Positions 16,377-24,883 of a stretch of DNA of 34,874 nucleotides are shown here, piece after piece. The notes under the pieces were generated by a model, which did not search any database, was not told where the DNA came from, and saw nothing but the letters and a program-made list of their open reading frames with translations. The DNA comes from Acidaminococcus sp. Lineage in GTDB: Bacteria; Bacillota; Negativicutes; Acidaminococcales; Acidaminococcaceae. Both the position numbers and the translations under genes were made by a program. The stretch's first letter is position 1; every line of letters starts with the position of its first letter. Where the stretch lies: assembly GCA_019416065.1 (NCBI GenBank), contig DXYB01000021.1, positions 1 through 34,874 of the forward strand, given 5' to 3'.

Positions 16377-17003
16377 TTAGAAAAGTACTAAGCTGATGAG
16401 TGCCTGGCACAAATTCAGATACAAATTGGCAAGTGGGGAAACAACGACATTAACCAGTCCGGTAAAGCATACCACAATAAGAATCAAATTGGTATAAGGG
16501 CCAATGAGTCTTTCGTAGGCCATGGCCTTATCATAGGGAAGCCATTCCCGCAGAATATTATACCCGTCCATAGGAGGAATGGGTAGCAGGTTAAAAAAAG
16601 CAAACCACACATTATACAGCATCAGCCAGCGCAAAAAGTACATTACCCCTACGCCAGGATGTAAGAACCGTACCAAAAAAACTTGGAGAAACAGCGCCAA
16701 AAAGGCCAGCAAAAGATTGCTACCCGGTCCAGCAAAGGCCACTTTCATAATCCCCGTACGAGGATTCTGATAGTACCGGGGATTGATTTGCACAGGTTTT
16801 GCCCAGCCAAATCCCACTAAAACCAGCATCAATGTGCCAATTAGATCCAGATGGGCTAGCGGGTTCATGGTCAGCCGCCCGTCCATTTCCGGTGTGGGAT
16901 CTCCTAAGCTAGTAGACACCTCTCCGTGAGCATATTCGTGAACGGTAAGAGTAAAGAGCAGCGCCGGTACCCTAAAGAGCAGCGACGCATCCATACTTAG
17001 CAT
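16377..17003 (-). CDS. Site-2 protease family (M50) membrane metalloprotease
   Basis: The 208-residue polytopic membrane protein has the zinc motif 'HEYAH' (H22, E23, H26) in its first membrane segment and a later 'LLPIPPMDGYNI' whose aspartate would be the third zinc ligand. The segment 'FAGPGSNLLLAFLALFLQ' is also typical. It resembles the compact YwhC/rhomboid-like group of M50 peptidases without PDZ domain, commonly found upstream of scpA in Firmicutes. Substrate unknown. GGAGG nine bases upstream of the ATG at 17003 favours that start over a longer frame at 17045, which would overlap the promoter. It is the first gene of the long operon ending at plsY. Confidence 0.9.
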   Translation of the reverse strand: MLSMDASLLFRVPALLFTLTVHEYAHGEVSTSLGDPTPEMDGRLTMNPLAHLDLIGTLMLVLVGFGWAKPVQINPRYYQNPRTGIMKVAFAGPGSNLLLAFLALFLQVFLVRFLHPGVGVMYFLRWLMLYNVWFAFFNLLPIPPMDGYNILREWLPYDKAMAYERLIGPYTNLILIVVCFTGLVNVVVSPLANLYLNLCQALISLVLF

Positions 17004-17035
17004 AAAAAAACGCCTCCATTTACAGGTTGTTACCA

Positions 17036-17064
17036 ATACTAGCATAAACCAGAAAAAGGGTCAA
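17036..17064 (-). promoter_or_regulatory. Promoter of the M50–scpAB–…–plsY operon
   Basis: On the minus strand TTGACC and TAGTAT are separated by 17 bases, with TGC immediately before the −10. The −35 hexamer lies within the distal arm of the codY terminator stem. The M50 gene start is 33 bases downstream of the −10. Confidence 0.5.
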
Positions 17065-17087
17065 ACTGCCGTGAACAGTTTGGCCCT
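17053..17087 (-). terminator. Intrinsic terminator of codY
   Basis: A 12-bp stem on the minus strand (AGGGCCAAACTG / CAGTTTGACCCT, one C/A mismatch) with a 7-base loop is followed by five T residues, starting 13 bases after the codY stop. Confidence 0.8.
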
Positions 17088-17099
17088 ATCGGTTTGGAA

Positions 17100-17876
17100 T
17101 TACTTTTTGTGTTCTTTCAATCCTTCCCGCAAGTATTCGTTCAAGATTCGGACATACGTGCCTTTCATTCCCAAGGACTCAGTTTCCAGCACCCCTGCAC
17201 TTTCAAACTTGCGCAAGGCGTTAACAATTACGCTGCGGGTAATCCCGGCCTGGTCTGCAATCTTGCTGGCCACTAACAGGCCTTCATCCCCTTGGAGTGC
17301 CTTTAAGATTTCACTGATGGCTTCCAGTTCGCTGTAGGACAAATTGCTAAATGCGATTTGTACCATGGCCTTCTTCCGAGAGGCATCTTCAATTTTGAGG
17401 GCTTTATCGTGAAGCATTTGCATACCAATTACGGTAGCAGCATATTCTCCTAATAACAGGTCACTATCCACAAATTCTTTCTTAAATTTACCCAGGATCA
17501 AGGTACCTAACCGCTCTCCGTTTCCAAAAATGGGAACTACCGTAGTAAATTTGTTTTCAAATAGACACTTGGTTTCATCGGCAAAAGCGCACATATTTTT
17601 TACCAGCCGATAATTGGAAGAAGTTTCACGGATGCCTTCTAGCCATTTTACGTAATTTTTGGGAAAGTAGCCAACATCCAACACCTTTTTAATCATTAAT
17701 TCGCATTCAAAGCCATCCAAGATAGAATAGCCTAGTAAAGCTCCTTTACTGGAAACGATATAGATATTGGACTTTATCACATCCCGCAACACTTCTGCCA
17801 TTTTTTTATAACTGACAGACTCTGCGTTTTGCAACATTTTGTTGATCATGCGTGTCTTTTCAAGCAACGCTAACAT
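17100..17876 (-). CDS. codY: GTP-sensing transcriptional regulator CodY
   Basis: CodY represses many nutrient-acquisition genes in Firmicutes, usually activated by GTP and branched-chain amino acids. The 258-residue protein has the N-terminal GAF domain (about 1–155: 'LLEKTRMINKMLQ', 'AEVLRDVIKSNIYIVSSKG', 'GNGERLGTLILGKF') and a C-terminal winged helix with the near-invariant 'ASKIADQAGITRSVIVNALR' at residues 203–222, followed by 'SLGMKGTYVRILN'. The amino-acid-binding arginine known as R61 in B. subtilis falls in a region that reads 'FECELMIKKVL' here, with no arginine. GAGGAGGG nine bases upstream supports the start. It follows xerC by 15 bases; hslV and hslU, usually between them, are absent. 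Confidence 0.96.
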   Translation of the reverse strand: MLALLEKTRMINKMLQNAESVSYKKMAEVLRDVIKSNIYIVSSKGALLGYSILDGFECELMIKKVLDVGYFPKNYVKWLEGIRETSSNYRLVKNMCAFADETKCLFENKFTTVVPIFGNGERLGTLILGKFKKEFVDSDLLLGEYAATVIGMQMLHDKALKIEDASRKKAMVQIAFSNLSYSELEAISEILKALQGDEGLLVASKIADQAGITRSVIVNALRKFESAGVLETESLGMKGTYVRILNEYLREGLKEHKK

Positions 17877-17891
17877 AGTTGTGGTCCCTCC

Positions 17892-18809
17892 TCATGCTCT
17901 TGGATGATGTTTTTCATAGACAGCTGTCAATCGTTCCGCTGTAATATGTGTATAGATCTGTGTGGTGGACAAACTAGCATGGCCCAGAAGTTCTTGTACG
18001 CTGCGCAAATCTGCGCCATGGTCCAGTAAATGGGTAGCAAATGTATGTCTAATGGTATGCGGACTGATTTTCTTATCCAGTGCAATCTGTTCCACATAGT
18101 GATCCAGTATGCGCCGCACACTCCGTGCTGTAAGAGGTGTCCCCCGGCTGTTAACAAAGACATACGCATGGGGTTTTACCTGGTATTTTATCATCAGTGG
18201 CTTTCGGCAACCTGTCAGGTACTCCTGCATGGCTGCCACACAAGGGTGTCCTAAAGGGACTAACCGCTCCTTGTTTCCTTTACCCAAAAGCAGAGCAAAC
18301 CGGCTTCCCAGGTCTACTCGGGAAAGTGTAAGTCCGGTAAGCTCCGAAACACGGCAGCCAGTAGAATACAGAAATTCCAAGATGGCCCTGTCCCGTTTTC
18401 CCAGCTCTTTACTGGTATCCGGTGCCCGCAACAGTAAATCCATTTCGATTTCTTCCAAAAAAGCTGGTAGTTTCTTTTCCAGTTTGGGCGTTCGTACTTT
18501 GGTAAATGGGTTGACCTTGACCAGATTCTCCCGCCGCAGATAGCGGTAAAAAGAACGTAGTGCAGAAATCCGTCGGGCAATCGTTCTCCGGGAGAGATGT
18601 TCCTCGTGCATGGCAGCCAGATAGCTGCGAATTTCCAGGACCGTCACCTTAGGCCAAGTAGCCTCTGGATTCTTTTGTGTCAAGAACTCTGTAAAACGCT
18701 TAATATCATCCCCATAGTTCAGCACTGTCAAAGGAGAATCATCTTTTTCCACGGTCAGATAAGAAAGAAAATCCTCTACCAGGTGGGTATTTTTTAAGCG
18801 CGTATCCAT
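17892..18809 (-). CDS. xerC: Tyrosine recombinase XerC
   Basis: XerC resolves chromosome dimers at dif with a partner recombinase. The 305-residue protein has an N-terminal SAM-like DNA-binding domain (about 5–95) and a catalytic domain with all expected residues: R153 in 'STGCRVSEL', K177 in 'GKGNKERLVPLG', H251 and R254 in 'HTIRHTFATHLL', H277 in 'LLGHASLSTTQIYTH' and nucleophile Y286. Its location in the topA–trmFO–xerC–codY block identifies it as the housekeeping CodV/XerC-type protein rather than a mobile-element integrase. The ribosome-binding site is weak (GGGG), and a CodY-box-like sequence lies just upstream. Confidence 0.95.
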   Translation of the reverse strand: MDTRLKNTHLVEDFLSYLTVEKDDSPLTVLNYGDDIKRFTEFLTQKNPEATWPKVTVLEIRSYLAAMHEEHLSRRTIARRISALRSFYRYLRRENLVKVNPFTKVRTPKLEKKLPAFLEEIEMDLLLRAPDTSKELGKRDRAILEFLYSTGCRVSELTGLTLSRVDLGSRFALLLGKGNKERLVPLGHPCVAAMQEYLTGCRKPLMIKYQVKPHAYVFVNSRGTPLTARSVRRILDHYVEQIALDKKISPHTIRHTFATHLLDHGADLRSVQELLGHASLSTTQIYTHITAERLTAVYEKHHPRA

Positions 18810-18820
18810 GATAAACCCCG

Positions 18821-18835
18821 AATTTTAAGAATTTT
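18821..18835. promoter_or_regulatory. Possible CodY box upstream of xerC–codY
   Basis: The 15-mer AATTTTAAGAATTTT matches the CodY consensus AATTTTCWGAAAATT at 12 of 15 positions. It lies 11 bases upstream of the xerC start. The region is AT-rich, so a chance match is possible. Confidence 0.3.
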
Positions 18836-18871
18836 ACTGTTTTACCGACAATTTATACTATCATATTCAGA

Positions 18872-20188
18872 TTAATCGTGCAAGTGATTTTTGTATAATT
18901 CGATATATTGCAAACTTCGGCTGGCAATCGCTCCATTTTTCTCTTTTTTATTCCGAATTTTTGGGCCGTCCCAGGGAGCCATAATTCCAAAATTGATATT
19001 CATGGGCTGGAAATGCTTTACATCCGGATTACTGATATAGTGACTCAGGGCGCCCATGGCAGTAATAGCTGGCAGTACTTCTACGGATTTTCCCTTTAGT
19101 TTTTGGGCCACATAGAGACCGATGGCTAGGCCTGACGCCGCACTTTCCACATAGCCTTCTACCCCGGTCATTTGTCCTGCAAAATAAAAATTCGGACGCT
19201 GCCGCAGGGAGTAATCTGCTGCCAGCAATAAGGGAGAATTCATATATGAATTTTTGTGCATAACCCCATATCGTACAAATTCCGCGTTGGCAAGTCCAGG
19301 AATCATGCGAAAAACCCGGCGTTGCTCCGGCCATTTCAAATGGGTCTGAAATCCTACCAGATTATACAAGATCCCAGCCCCATTGTCCTGTCGCAGCTGC
19401 ACCACCGCATAGGGATCTTCTCCCGTTTTAGGATCCGGAAGTCCCACCGGTTTCAAAGGGCCAAACCGCATGGTATCTTCTCCCCGCAGCGCCATTTCTT
19501 CAATGGGCATACAGGCTTCGAATACATTATGCTCAAAGTCATGAATGTCCGCTGTTTCTGCATGGGTAAGTTCCTGCCAAAAGCGTACGTATTCTTCTTT
19601 AGTAAACGGGCAATTGTAATAGGCTGCCTCTCCTTTGCCGTAACGGGATGCCTTGTATACCTTTTCCTGGTCAATGGATTCCAGTGTCACAATGGGAGCT
19701 GCAGCATCAAAAAAATGAAAGGAATCTTTGTGAATCAGGTTTTGAATGGCCTCTGCTAGTGCCCCACCTGTCAAAGGCCCTGTAGCCGTGATAATGATAT
19801 CTTCCGACGAAAATTTGCTATAGTCCGTGATTTCTTTTTCTACCACATGAATGAGCGGATGACTTTTTACCGCTTCCGTTATTGCCCGGGCAAATCCCTC
19901 CCGGTCCACAGCCAAGGCACCCCCTGCCGGCACTTGGTGATGATCTGCCGCCTGCATGATTAAAGACCCCAATCGGCGCATCTCTTCCTTCAAAAGACCT
20001 ACCGCATTTTCCACATTATTGGCACGCAGGGAGTTGCTGCAGACCAGTTCACTAAACCATCCGGTATGATGGGCAGGATCGCTCTTTTGGGGACGCATTT
20101 CATATAGCATCACAGAAATTCCCTGTTGGGCCAGTTGCCAAGCTGCTTCACTACCTGCCAGGCCAGCCCCGATGACATGCACATTCAT
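18872..20188 (-). CDS. trmFO: FAD/folate-dependent tRNA (uracil-54) methyltransferase
   Basis: TrmFO makes 5-methyluridine 54 in the tRNA T-loop using methylenetetrahydrofolate as methyl donor and FAD as reductant. The 438-residue protein has 'VIGAGLAGSEAAWQLA' at the N-terminus, 'CSNSLRANNVENAVGLLKEEM' (catalytic cysteine C50, corresponding to C53 in B. subtilis), C226 in 'EACMPIE', and the C-terminal 'GQMTGVEGYVESAASGL' FAD region. The start is set by AAGGAG eight bases upstream. It lies 5 bases downstream of topA and 62 bases upstream of xerC, in the standard Firmicutes order. Confidence 0.96.
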   Translation of the reverse strand: MNVHVIGAGLAGSEAAWQLAQQGISVMLYEMRPQKSDPAHHTGWFSELVCSNSLRANNVENAVGLLKEEMRRLGSLIMQAADHHQVPAGGALAVDREGFARAITEAVKSHPLIHVVEKEITDYSKFSSEDIIITATGPLTGGALAEAIQNLIHKDSFHFFDAAAPIVTLESIDQEKVYKASRYGKGEAAYYNCPFTKEEYVRFWQELTHAETADIHDFEHNVFEACMPIEEMALRGEDTMRFGPLKPVGLPDPKTGEDPYAVVQLRQDNGAGILYNLVGFQTHLKWPEQRRVFRMIPGLANAEFVRYGVMHKNSYMNSPLLLAADYSLRQRPNFYFAGQMTGVEGYVESAASGLAIGLYVAQKLKGKSVEVLPAITAMGALSHYISNPDVKHFQPMNINFGIMAPWDGPKIRNKKEKNGAIASRSLQYIELYKNHLHD

Positions 20189-20193
20189 TCCGG

Positions 20194-22281
20194 TTACTCC
20201 TTAGCTTTCTTCTTGCTTTTACTATTGGGACAGTTTTCATTGCTGCAGTGAAGGGTCTTTTTACCATTGCGCTCCACATGTTCCAGCATCATACTGCCAC
20301 ACTGGGGACAGGTTTCGTTGGTTGGTTTATCCCAACTGGTAAAATGACAAGTGGGATAATTGGCACAGCCATAGAACAATCGTCCAGTTTTACTGTGCCG
20401 CACAATTAAATCTCCGCCGCACTGGGGGCAACTAACCCCAATTTTTTCCAAAATGGGCTTTGTATTGCGACATTCTGGAAAGCCTGGGCAGGCCAGGAAT
20501 TTTCCGTGACGTCCTTCCTTCACCACCATCAAGCGGCCACATTTCTCGCAGCGAACGTCGCTTACGATCACAGGTTGTTCCACCACAGGAATACTTTCAT
20601 CCGCCACTTTCAACGCTTTGGCAAAGGGTGTATAAAACTCCTTGAGCACCGTATCCTTATTGGTCTTATGTTCACTTATAGCATCCAGTTCCGCTTCCAT
20701 ATGGGCACTAAAAGAGACATTGAGGATATCAGAAAAGTACTGTTCCAGCATTTCCATGGTGAGTTTTCCCAATTCCGTGGGAAGAATCTTTTTTCCCTCC
20801 TTCACCACATAGCCCCGGGCTAAAATGGTTTGGATAATGGGAGAATAGGTGCTAGGCCGGCCGATGCCCTTATCTTCCAATTCTTTTACCAGAGAAGCTT
20901 CTGTAAAGTTGGCCGGGGGTTCTGTGAAATGCTGCACGGATGGGTTGAGTTTCACAAGGTCCAGGGCTGTTCCATTGGGAAGCGCTGGCACTTTTTTGTC
21001 TTTTTCCTCGTCTTTTTTGTCCGCCAACCGTAAAAAACCGTCAAATTTTACAACGCTGCCAGCTGCCCGCAGTTCATAGGCGCCGCCTTGAATGGTCAGG
21101 GCCGTAATTTGGCTGATGGAATTTTGCATCTGGCTCATCACAGTCCGTTTCCAGATCAGGGTATATAGCCGCAACTGGTCCCTGTCCAAAAATTTTGCCA
21201 TGCTTTCCGGCGTGCGTAAGCAGCTGGTAGGCCGGATGGCTTCATGGGCTTCCTGGGCATTTTTTCGGCTGCTGTACACATTGGGCTTTGCCGGTAAATA
21301 CGAATCACCGTACGTTTCTCCAATAAAGTCACGAATTTCTTCCACGGCTGTACTTGCCAAATGCACGGAATCCGTACGCATATAGGTAATAAGACCGACG
21401 GAGCCTTTTTTGCCCAGTGTAACCCCTTCATAAAGCTGCTGCGCTAACAGCATCACTTTTTTAGTGGTAAAGTTCAGCCGTTTATTGGCTTCCTGTTGCA
21501 AGCTGCTGGTAGTAAAAGGCGGCACCGGTCGTCTGGTGCGGTCCTTTACGGAGCAATCTGTCACCTGATAGTCAGCCTTCTTTAGCTCTTTTGTTACTTG
21601 GTCAGCTTCTTCCTTGGTATGGATACCTAGCTTTTTCCCATCTTTTTTCGTCACGTCCGCCGTGATTTTGGGTGTTTTACCGTCAGGTGCCAATACTACA
21701 GAGCTAGTCCAGTATTCCTGGGGTTCAAAGTCATCGATTTCTTTTTGGCGGTCGCAAATGATCTTTACCGCTACGCTTTGCACCCTGCCGGCGGATAATC
21801 CTTTACGAATTTTCCGCCACAGCAACGGGCTCAGCTGATACCCTACAATCCTGTCCAGAATTCTCCGAGTTTGCTGGGCATCCACCATATCCATATCAAT
21901 TGCATGAGGGGCTTTCAAAGCACCCTTTATGGCAGTATTTGTAATTTCATGAAAAGAAATTCGGCAAGTAGCAGCAGGATCTACACCTAGGATATAACTT
22001 AAATGCCAGGCGATAGCTTCCCCTTCACGATCCGGGTCGGTTGCCAGAAAGATCCGGTCAGACTTTTTGGCTAGCGTCTTTAATTCTTTAATCAGAGGAC
22101 CCTTGCCCCGGATATTAATATATTTGGGAGTGAAATTGTGCTCAACATCCACACCAAACTGGCTTTTCGGCAGATCTCGCAAATGTCCCATAGAGGCTCT
22201 GACTGTGTAATTTTTGCCCAAAAACCGTTCGATGGTTTTTGCCTTGGTGGGAGATTCCACAATCACCAGATTTTTTGTCAC
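20194..22281 (-). CDS. topA: DNA topoisomerase I
   Basis: TopA relaxes negative supercoils. The 695-residue protein has an N-terminal TOPRIM domain ('VIVESPTKAKTIERFLG', and 'ATDPDREGEAIAWHL' with the DxD motif). The catalytic domain has active-site tyrosine Y300 in 'GLITYMRTDSV'. Three C-terminal four-cysteine zinc ribbons follow (C578/C581/C598/C604, C618/C621/C639/C645, C658/C661/C679/C684) and a lysine-rich tail. The start codon is GTG with AGGAGG eight bases upstream. The gene follows dprA by 12 bases. Confidence 0.97.
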   Translation of the reverse strand: MTKNLVIVESPTKAKTIERFLGKNYTVRASMGHLRDLPKSQFGVDVEHNFTPKYINIRGKGPLIKELKTLAKKSDRIFLATDPDREGEAIAWHLSYILGVDPAATCRISFHEITNTAIKGALKAPHAIDMDMVDAQQTRRILDRIVGYQLSPLLWRKIRKGLSAGRVQSVAVKIICDRQKEIDDFEPQEYWTSSVVLAPDGKTPKITADVTKKDGKKLGIHTKEEADQVTKELKKADYQVTDCSVKDRTRRPVPPFTTSSLQQEANKRLNFTTKKVMLLAQQLYEGVTLGKKGSVGLITYMRTDSVHLASTAVEEIRDFIGETYGDSYLPAKPNVYSSRKNAQEAHEAIRPTSCLRTPESMAKFLDRDQLRLYTLIWKRTVMSQMQNSISQITALTIQGGAYELRAAGSVVKFDGFLRLADKKDEEKDKKVPALPNGTALDLVKLNPSVQHFTEPPANFTEASLVKELEDKGIGRPSTYSPIIQTILARGYVVKEGKKILPTELGKLTMEMLEQYFSDILNVSFSAHMEAELDAISEHKTNKDTVLKEFYTPFAKALKVADESIPVVEQPVIVSDVRCEKCGRLMVVKEGRHGKFLACPGFPECRNTKPILEKIGVSCPQCGGDLIVRHSKTGRLFYGCANYPTCHFTSWDKPTNETCPQCGSMMLEHVERNGKKTLHCSNENCPNSKSKKKAKE

Positions 22282-22293
22282 AATGTATTCCTC

Positions 22294-23415
22294 CTAAATG
22301 CTTCGATAGTGGTTACCCAGGTCTTGGTCAACCAGCCCCGCCATTTCCAGCTGCAACAGATAGGTGCTAAGGGTAGCGATGGGCCAGGGAAATTGTTCGG
22401 CGAGGGTATCCAGTGTCTGTCCTGTATGGTGGCTGATATATTCATGCAATGCTTGTAACTTTTGTCCTTCTTCCCGGGGTACTTCTGCAAAAAGTGATGG
22501 CTCCTGGTAGTGCAGCTTTTTTTCCTGTGTAACACCCACGCCTAGAATGTGCAAAACTTCTTCCGGACAGGTAATAACGTGCGCTCCTTCCTTTAGCAAT
22601 CGGTTGGTTCCCTGACTGGTTTCCGAAGTAATAGGACCAGGAATGGAAAGGAGCTCCCGGTTTTCTTCCACGGCCAAGCGCGCCGTAATCATGGCGCCGC
22701 TTTTGATGGCGGCTTCTGTTACCAAAACGGCCTGGGAAAGGCCTACAATAATGCGGTTGCGCATAGGAAATTGCCGTCCCAAAGGTTCCACCCAAGGAGC
22801 AAATTCCGTAATCAGGGCCCCTCCATTTTCCTCTATTTGAGAAAAGAGTCGGAGATTACTGCGGGGATATAAAAAGGCAAACCCGCTGCCCAGCACGGCC
22901 AATGTTTTGCCTCCGCCCTTTAGAGCCCCTTTATGGGAAGCGGCATCTACCCCCAGGGCACCACCGCTGACAATGCAAACATGGGAGGCTGCAAGGGTCG
23001 CCGCAAACTGCTCTGCCACAGAAAGTCCGTAGTTTGTGGCTTTCCGAGCGCCTACGATTGCAAGAGTTGCTCCTTCATGAGGAAGTTCACCTTTCACATA
23101 CAGAACAGGAGGCGGCGCCGTGATATGACGCAGGCGTTCCGGATACAAACTGTCCTGCATGGTAAGAATTCTGACATGCTCCTTCGTACAAAAATCATAG
23201 ATCTTTTCCGGCATGGACCGCTGCTTTTCGCTTTGCCAATACCGTGCCAAAGCAGGAGTCAAAAATCCCTCCTTCGTGAGGGTATCTCCATTTTGGCGGA
23301 GTACGTTATGGGCGCTCCCAAATTTTTCCAATAGACCTGGTATCTTTCCTGCGGCCTGATAGCCTAAAAATGCTGCCAGTGCGGCCTGGTACACTGCTTC
23401 CAAATTGTATCCCAT
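22294..23415 (-). CDS. dprA: DNA processing protein DprA
   Basis: DprA loads RecA onto incoming single-stranded DNA during natural transformation; the gene is also kept in many bacteria not known to be competent. The 373-residue product has an N-terminal helical region, the Rossmann core ('LAIVGARKATNYGLSVAEQF', 'VSGGALGVDAASHKGAL', 'PRSNLRLFSQI', 'FPMRNRIIVGLS') and a C-terminal winged-helix domain (about 305–373). The annotated ATG at 23415 abuts an AAAGG site with no spacer; a TTG at codon 5 (23403) is an alternative start. No other competence gene is in the window. It is the first gene of the dprA–topA–trmFO unit. Confidence 0.95.
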   Translation of the reverse strand: MGYNLEAVYQAALAAFLGYQAAGKIPGLLEKFGSAHNVLRQNGDTLTKEGFLTPALARYWQSEKQRSMPEKIYDFCTKEHVRILTMQDSLYPERLRHITAPPPVLYVKGELPHEGATLAIVGARKATNYGLSVAEQFAATLAASHVCIVSGGALGVDAASHKGALKGGGKTLAVLGSGFAFLYPRSNLRLFSQIEENGGALITEFAPWVEPLGRQFPMRNRIIVGLSQAVLVTEAAIKSGAMITARLAVEENRELLSIPGPITSETSQGTNRLLKEGAHVITCPEEVLHILGVGVTQEKKLHYQEPSLFAEVPREEGQKLQALHEYISHHTGQTLDTLAEQFPWPIATLSTYLLQLEMAGLVDQDLGNHYRSI

Positions 23416-23470
23416 CCTTTAGATTGATCATTCTACGTCTTTTGCACGATTTGTGTTCAAACTGTTTTTT

Positions 23471-23500
23471 AGTATACCCTCAATCTGTCAGAAAAATCAA
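23471..23500 (-). promoter_or_regulatory. Promoter of the dprA–topA operon
   Basis: TTGATT and TATACT on the minus strand are separated by 18 bases, with the −10 about 56 bases upstream of the dprA start. The divergent hydF promoter lies 11 bases away and does not overlap. Confidence 0.6.
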
Positions 23501-23511
23501 GAGGTGAAACC

Positions 23512-23540
23512 TTGCAGACTTGTCCTGCTTATTGTATGAT
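23512..23540 (+). promoter_or_regulatory. Promoter of hydF
   Basis: TTGCAG and TATGAT are separated by exactly 17 bases. The −10 matches 5 of 6 consensus bases and ends 75 bases before the hydF start. Confidence 0.6.
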
Positions 23541-23615
23541 AAGATAAATTATTAGAAAGTGCAACAAATGTAACGCACTAGAACTACTTAACACGTAAGA
23601 AAGGAACATCACACT

Positions 23616-24830
23616 ATGCCTGCTCCCCTTAATGATACCCCGTCCGGAGAACGAACCCATGTTGGTCTCTTTGGCTGCCGCAATGCTGGAAAATCCTCGC
23701 TGATCAACGCCCTCACCGGGCAGTCGCTTGCCATTGTGTCTGCTTGTAAAGGAACCACCACGGATCCTGTGAGTAAAGCCATGGAGCTCCTGCCTTTAGG
23801 ACCGGTTCTGTTGACCGATACCCCGGGCATGGATGATTTCTCCCCTTTAGGAGAAGCCCGCATTGAAAAAGCCCGGCAGGTACTGCGTCATACTGATATT
23901 GCTCTTTTGGTTGTAGACGCCGCTTGTGGCGCTTCCTCATTTGACCAAAGGCTCCTTAGAGAAATCCAGCAGCGCAAGATTCCGTACCTAGTGGTATACA
24001 ATAAGATAGACCTGGCACCGGGATTCATTCTGCCAGAAGAAGTACAAGAACACGCCATGATGGTTAGTGCCCTAAAAGGAACGGGGATAGAAACACTAAA
24101 AGAGAAAATGGCACATCTACTGGTGCACACAAAAGCTAAACCGCTTGTAACAGACCTTGTACCAGAACATGCCTTGGTGGTTTTAGTCGTGCCTTGCGAC
24201 GGTTCCGCTCCCAAAGGGCGTCTGATTTTACCCCAGCAACAAACCATCCGGGAACTTCTAGACGCCCACTGCCAAGTGGTGGCGGTACAAGTGGAAGAAC
24301 TACCAAGGATGATTCACATGGTATCTACCCAAATTTCCCTTGTGGTCACAGACAGCCAGGTCTTTGGCAAGGTCAGTCAGATAGTCCCTCCACATATCCC
24401 CTTAACCAGCTTTTCAATTTTATTTGCCCGGTATAAGGGACAACTGGAAGCTTTTGTGGAAGGAGCGATAGCGTTAAAAAGCCTTGCGGATAACGCCCCT
24501 GTATTAATTTCGGAAGGCTGCACCCATCATCGACAGTGCGCCGATATCGGCACGGTCAAGCTGCCATTATGGATTAGAAAGTTTACTGGCGCTGAGCCCG
24601 CTTTTTCCTTCACCAGCGGAAATACGTTTCCTTCCACACTAACTCGTTATAAACTCATTATCCATTGTGGCGGATGTATGTTAAACGCACAGGAGATGCA
24701 TTACCGGCAACAGCTGGCGCAGGAAGAACATATTCCCATGACCAATTATGGCATTGCGATTGCCTATATGCACGGCATCTTGCCCCGTGTGCTGGAGCCA
24801 TTCCCCCATATTTTGGAAAAATTACAATAA
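23616..24830 (+). CDS. hydF: [FeFe]-hydrogenase maturation GTPase HydF
   Basis: HydF is the scaffold on which the diiron subcluster of the [FeFe]-hydrogenase H-cluster is assembled before transfer to HydA. The 404-residue protein has an N-terminal GTPase domain ('GLFGCRNAGKSSLINAL' P-loop at residues 17–33, 'DTPGMDD' at 68–74, 'NKIDLA' at 129–134), a central dimerisation region, and the C-terminal iron–sulfur motif. That motif is C302-x-H304, with 45 residues to H350-C351-x-x-C354, as expected for HydF. AAAGGAA nine bases upstream supports the start. It is the only plus-strand gene in the middle of the window. Neither hydE, hydG nor hydrogenase structural genes are adjacent, so maturation genes must be scattered if the system is complete. 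Confidence 0.95.
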   Translation: MPAPLNDTPSGERTHVGLFGCRNAGKSSLINALTGQSLAIVSACKGTTTDPVSKAMELLPLGPVLLTDTPGMDDFSPLGEARIEKARQVLRHTDIALLVVDAACGASSFDQRLLREIQQRKIPYLVVYNKIDLAPGFILPEEVQEHAMMVSALKGTGIETLKEKMAHLLVHTKAKPLVTDLVPEHALVVLVVPCDGSAPKGRLILPQQQTIRELLDAHCQVVAVQVEELPRMIHMVSTQISLVVTDSQVFGKVSQIVPPHIPLTSFSILFARYKGQLEAFVEGAIALKSLADNAPVLISEGCTHHRQCADIGTVKLPLWIRKFTGAEPAFSFTSGNTFPSTLTRYKLIIHCGGCMLNAQEMHYRQQLAQEEHIPMTNYGIAIAYMHGILPRVLEPFPHILEKLQ

Positions 24831-24876
24831 AAATACTGTGTGCCGCCAATTTGTGTTGGTAGTACACAGTATTTTT
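24829..24876. terminator. Bidirectional terminator between hydF and metQ
   Basis: A perfect 13-base inverted repeat (AAAAATACTGTGT / ACACAGTATTTTT) flanks a 22-base loop. A/T runs at both ends provide a U-tract in either direction for the two convergent genes. Confidence 0.9.
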
Positions 24877-24883
24877 GTTATAG

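Noticed and set aside
17892..18809. xerC as a phage or island integrase
   Set aside because: It sits in the conserved topA–trmFO–xerC–codY block with no phage genes, attachment repeats or cargo nearby.
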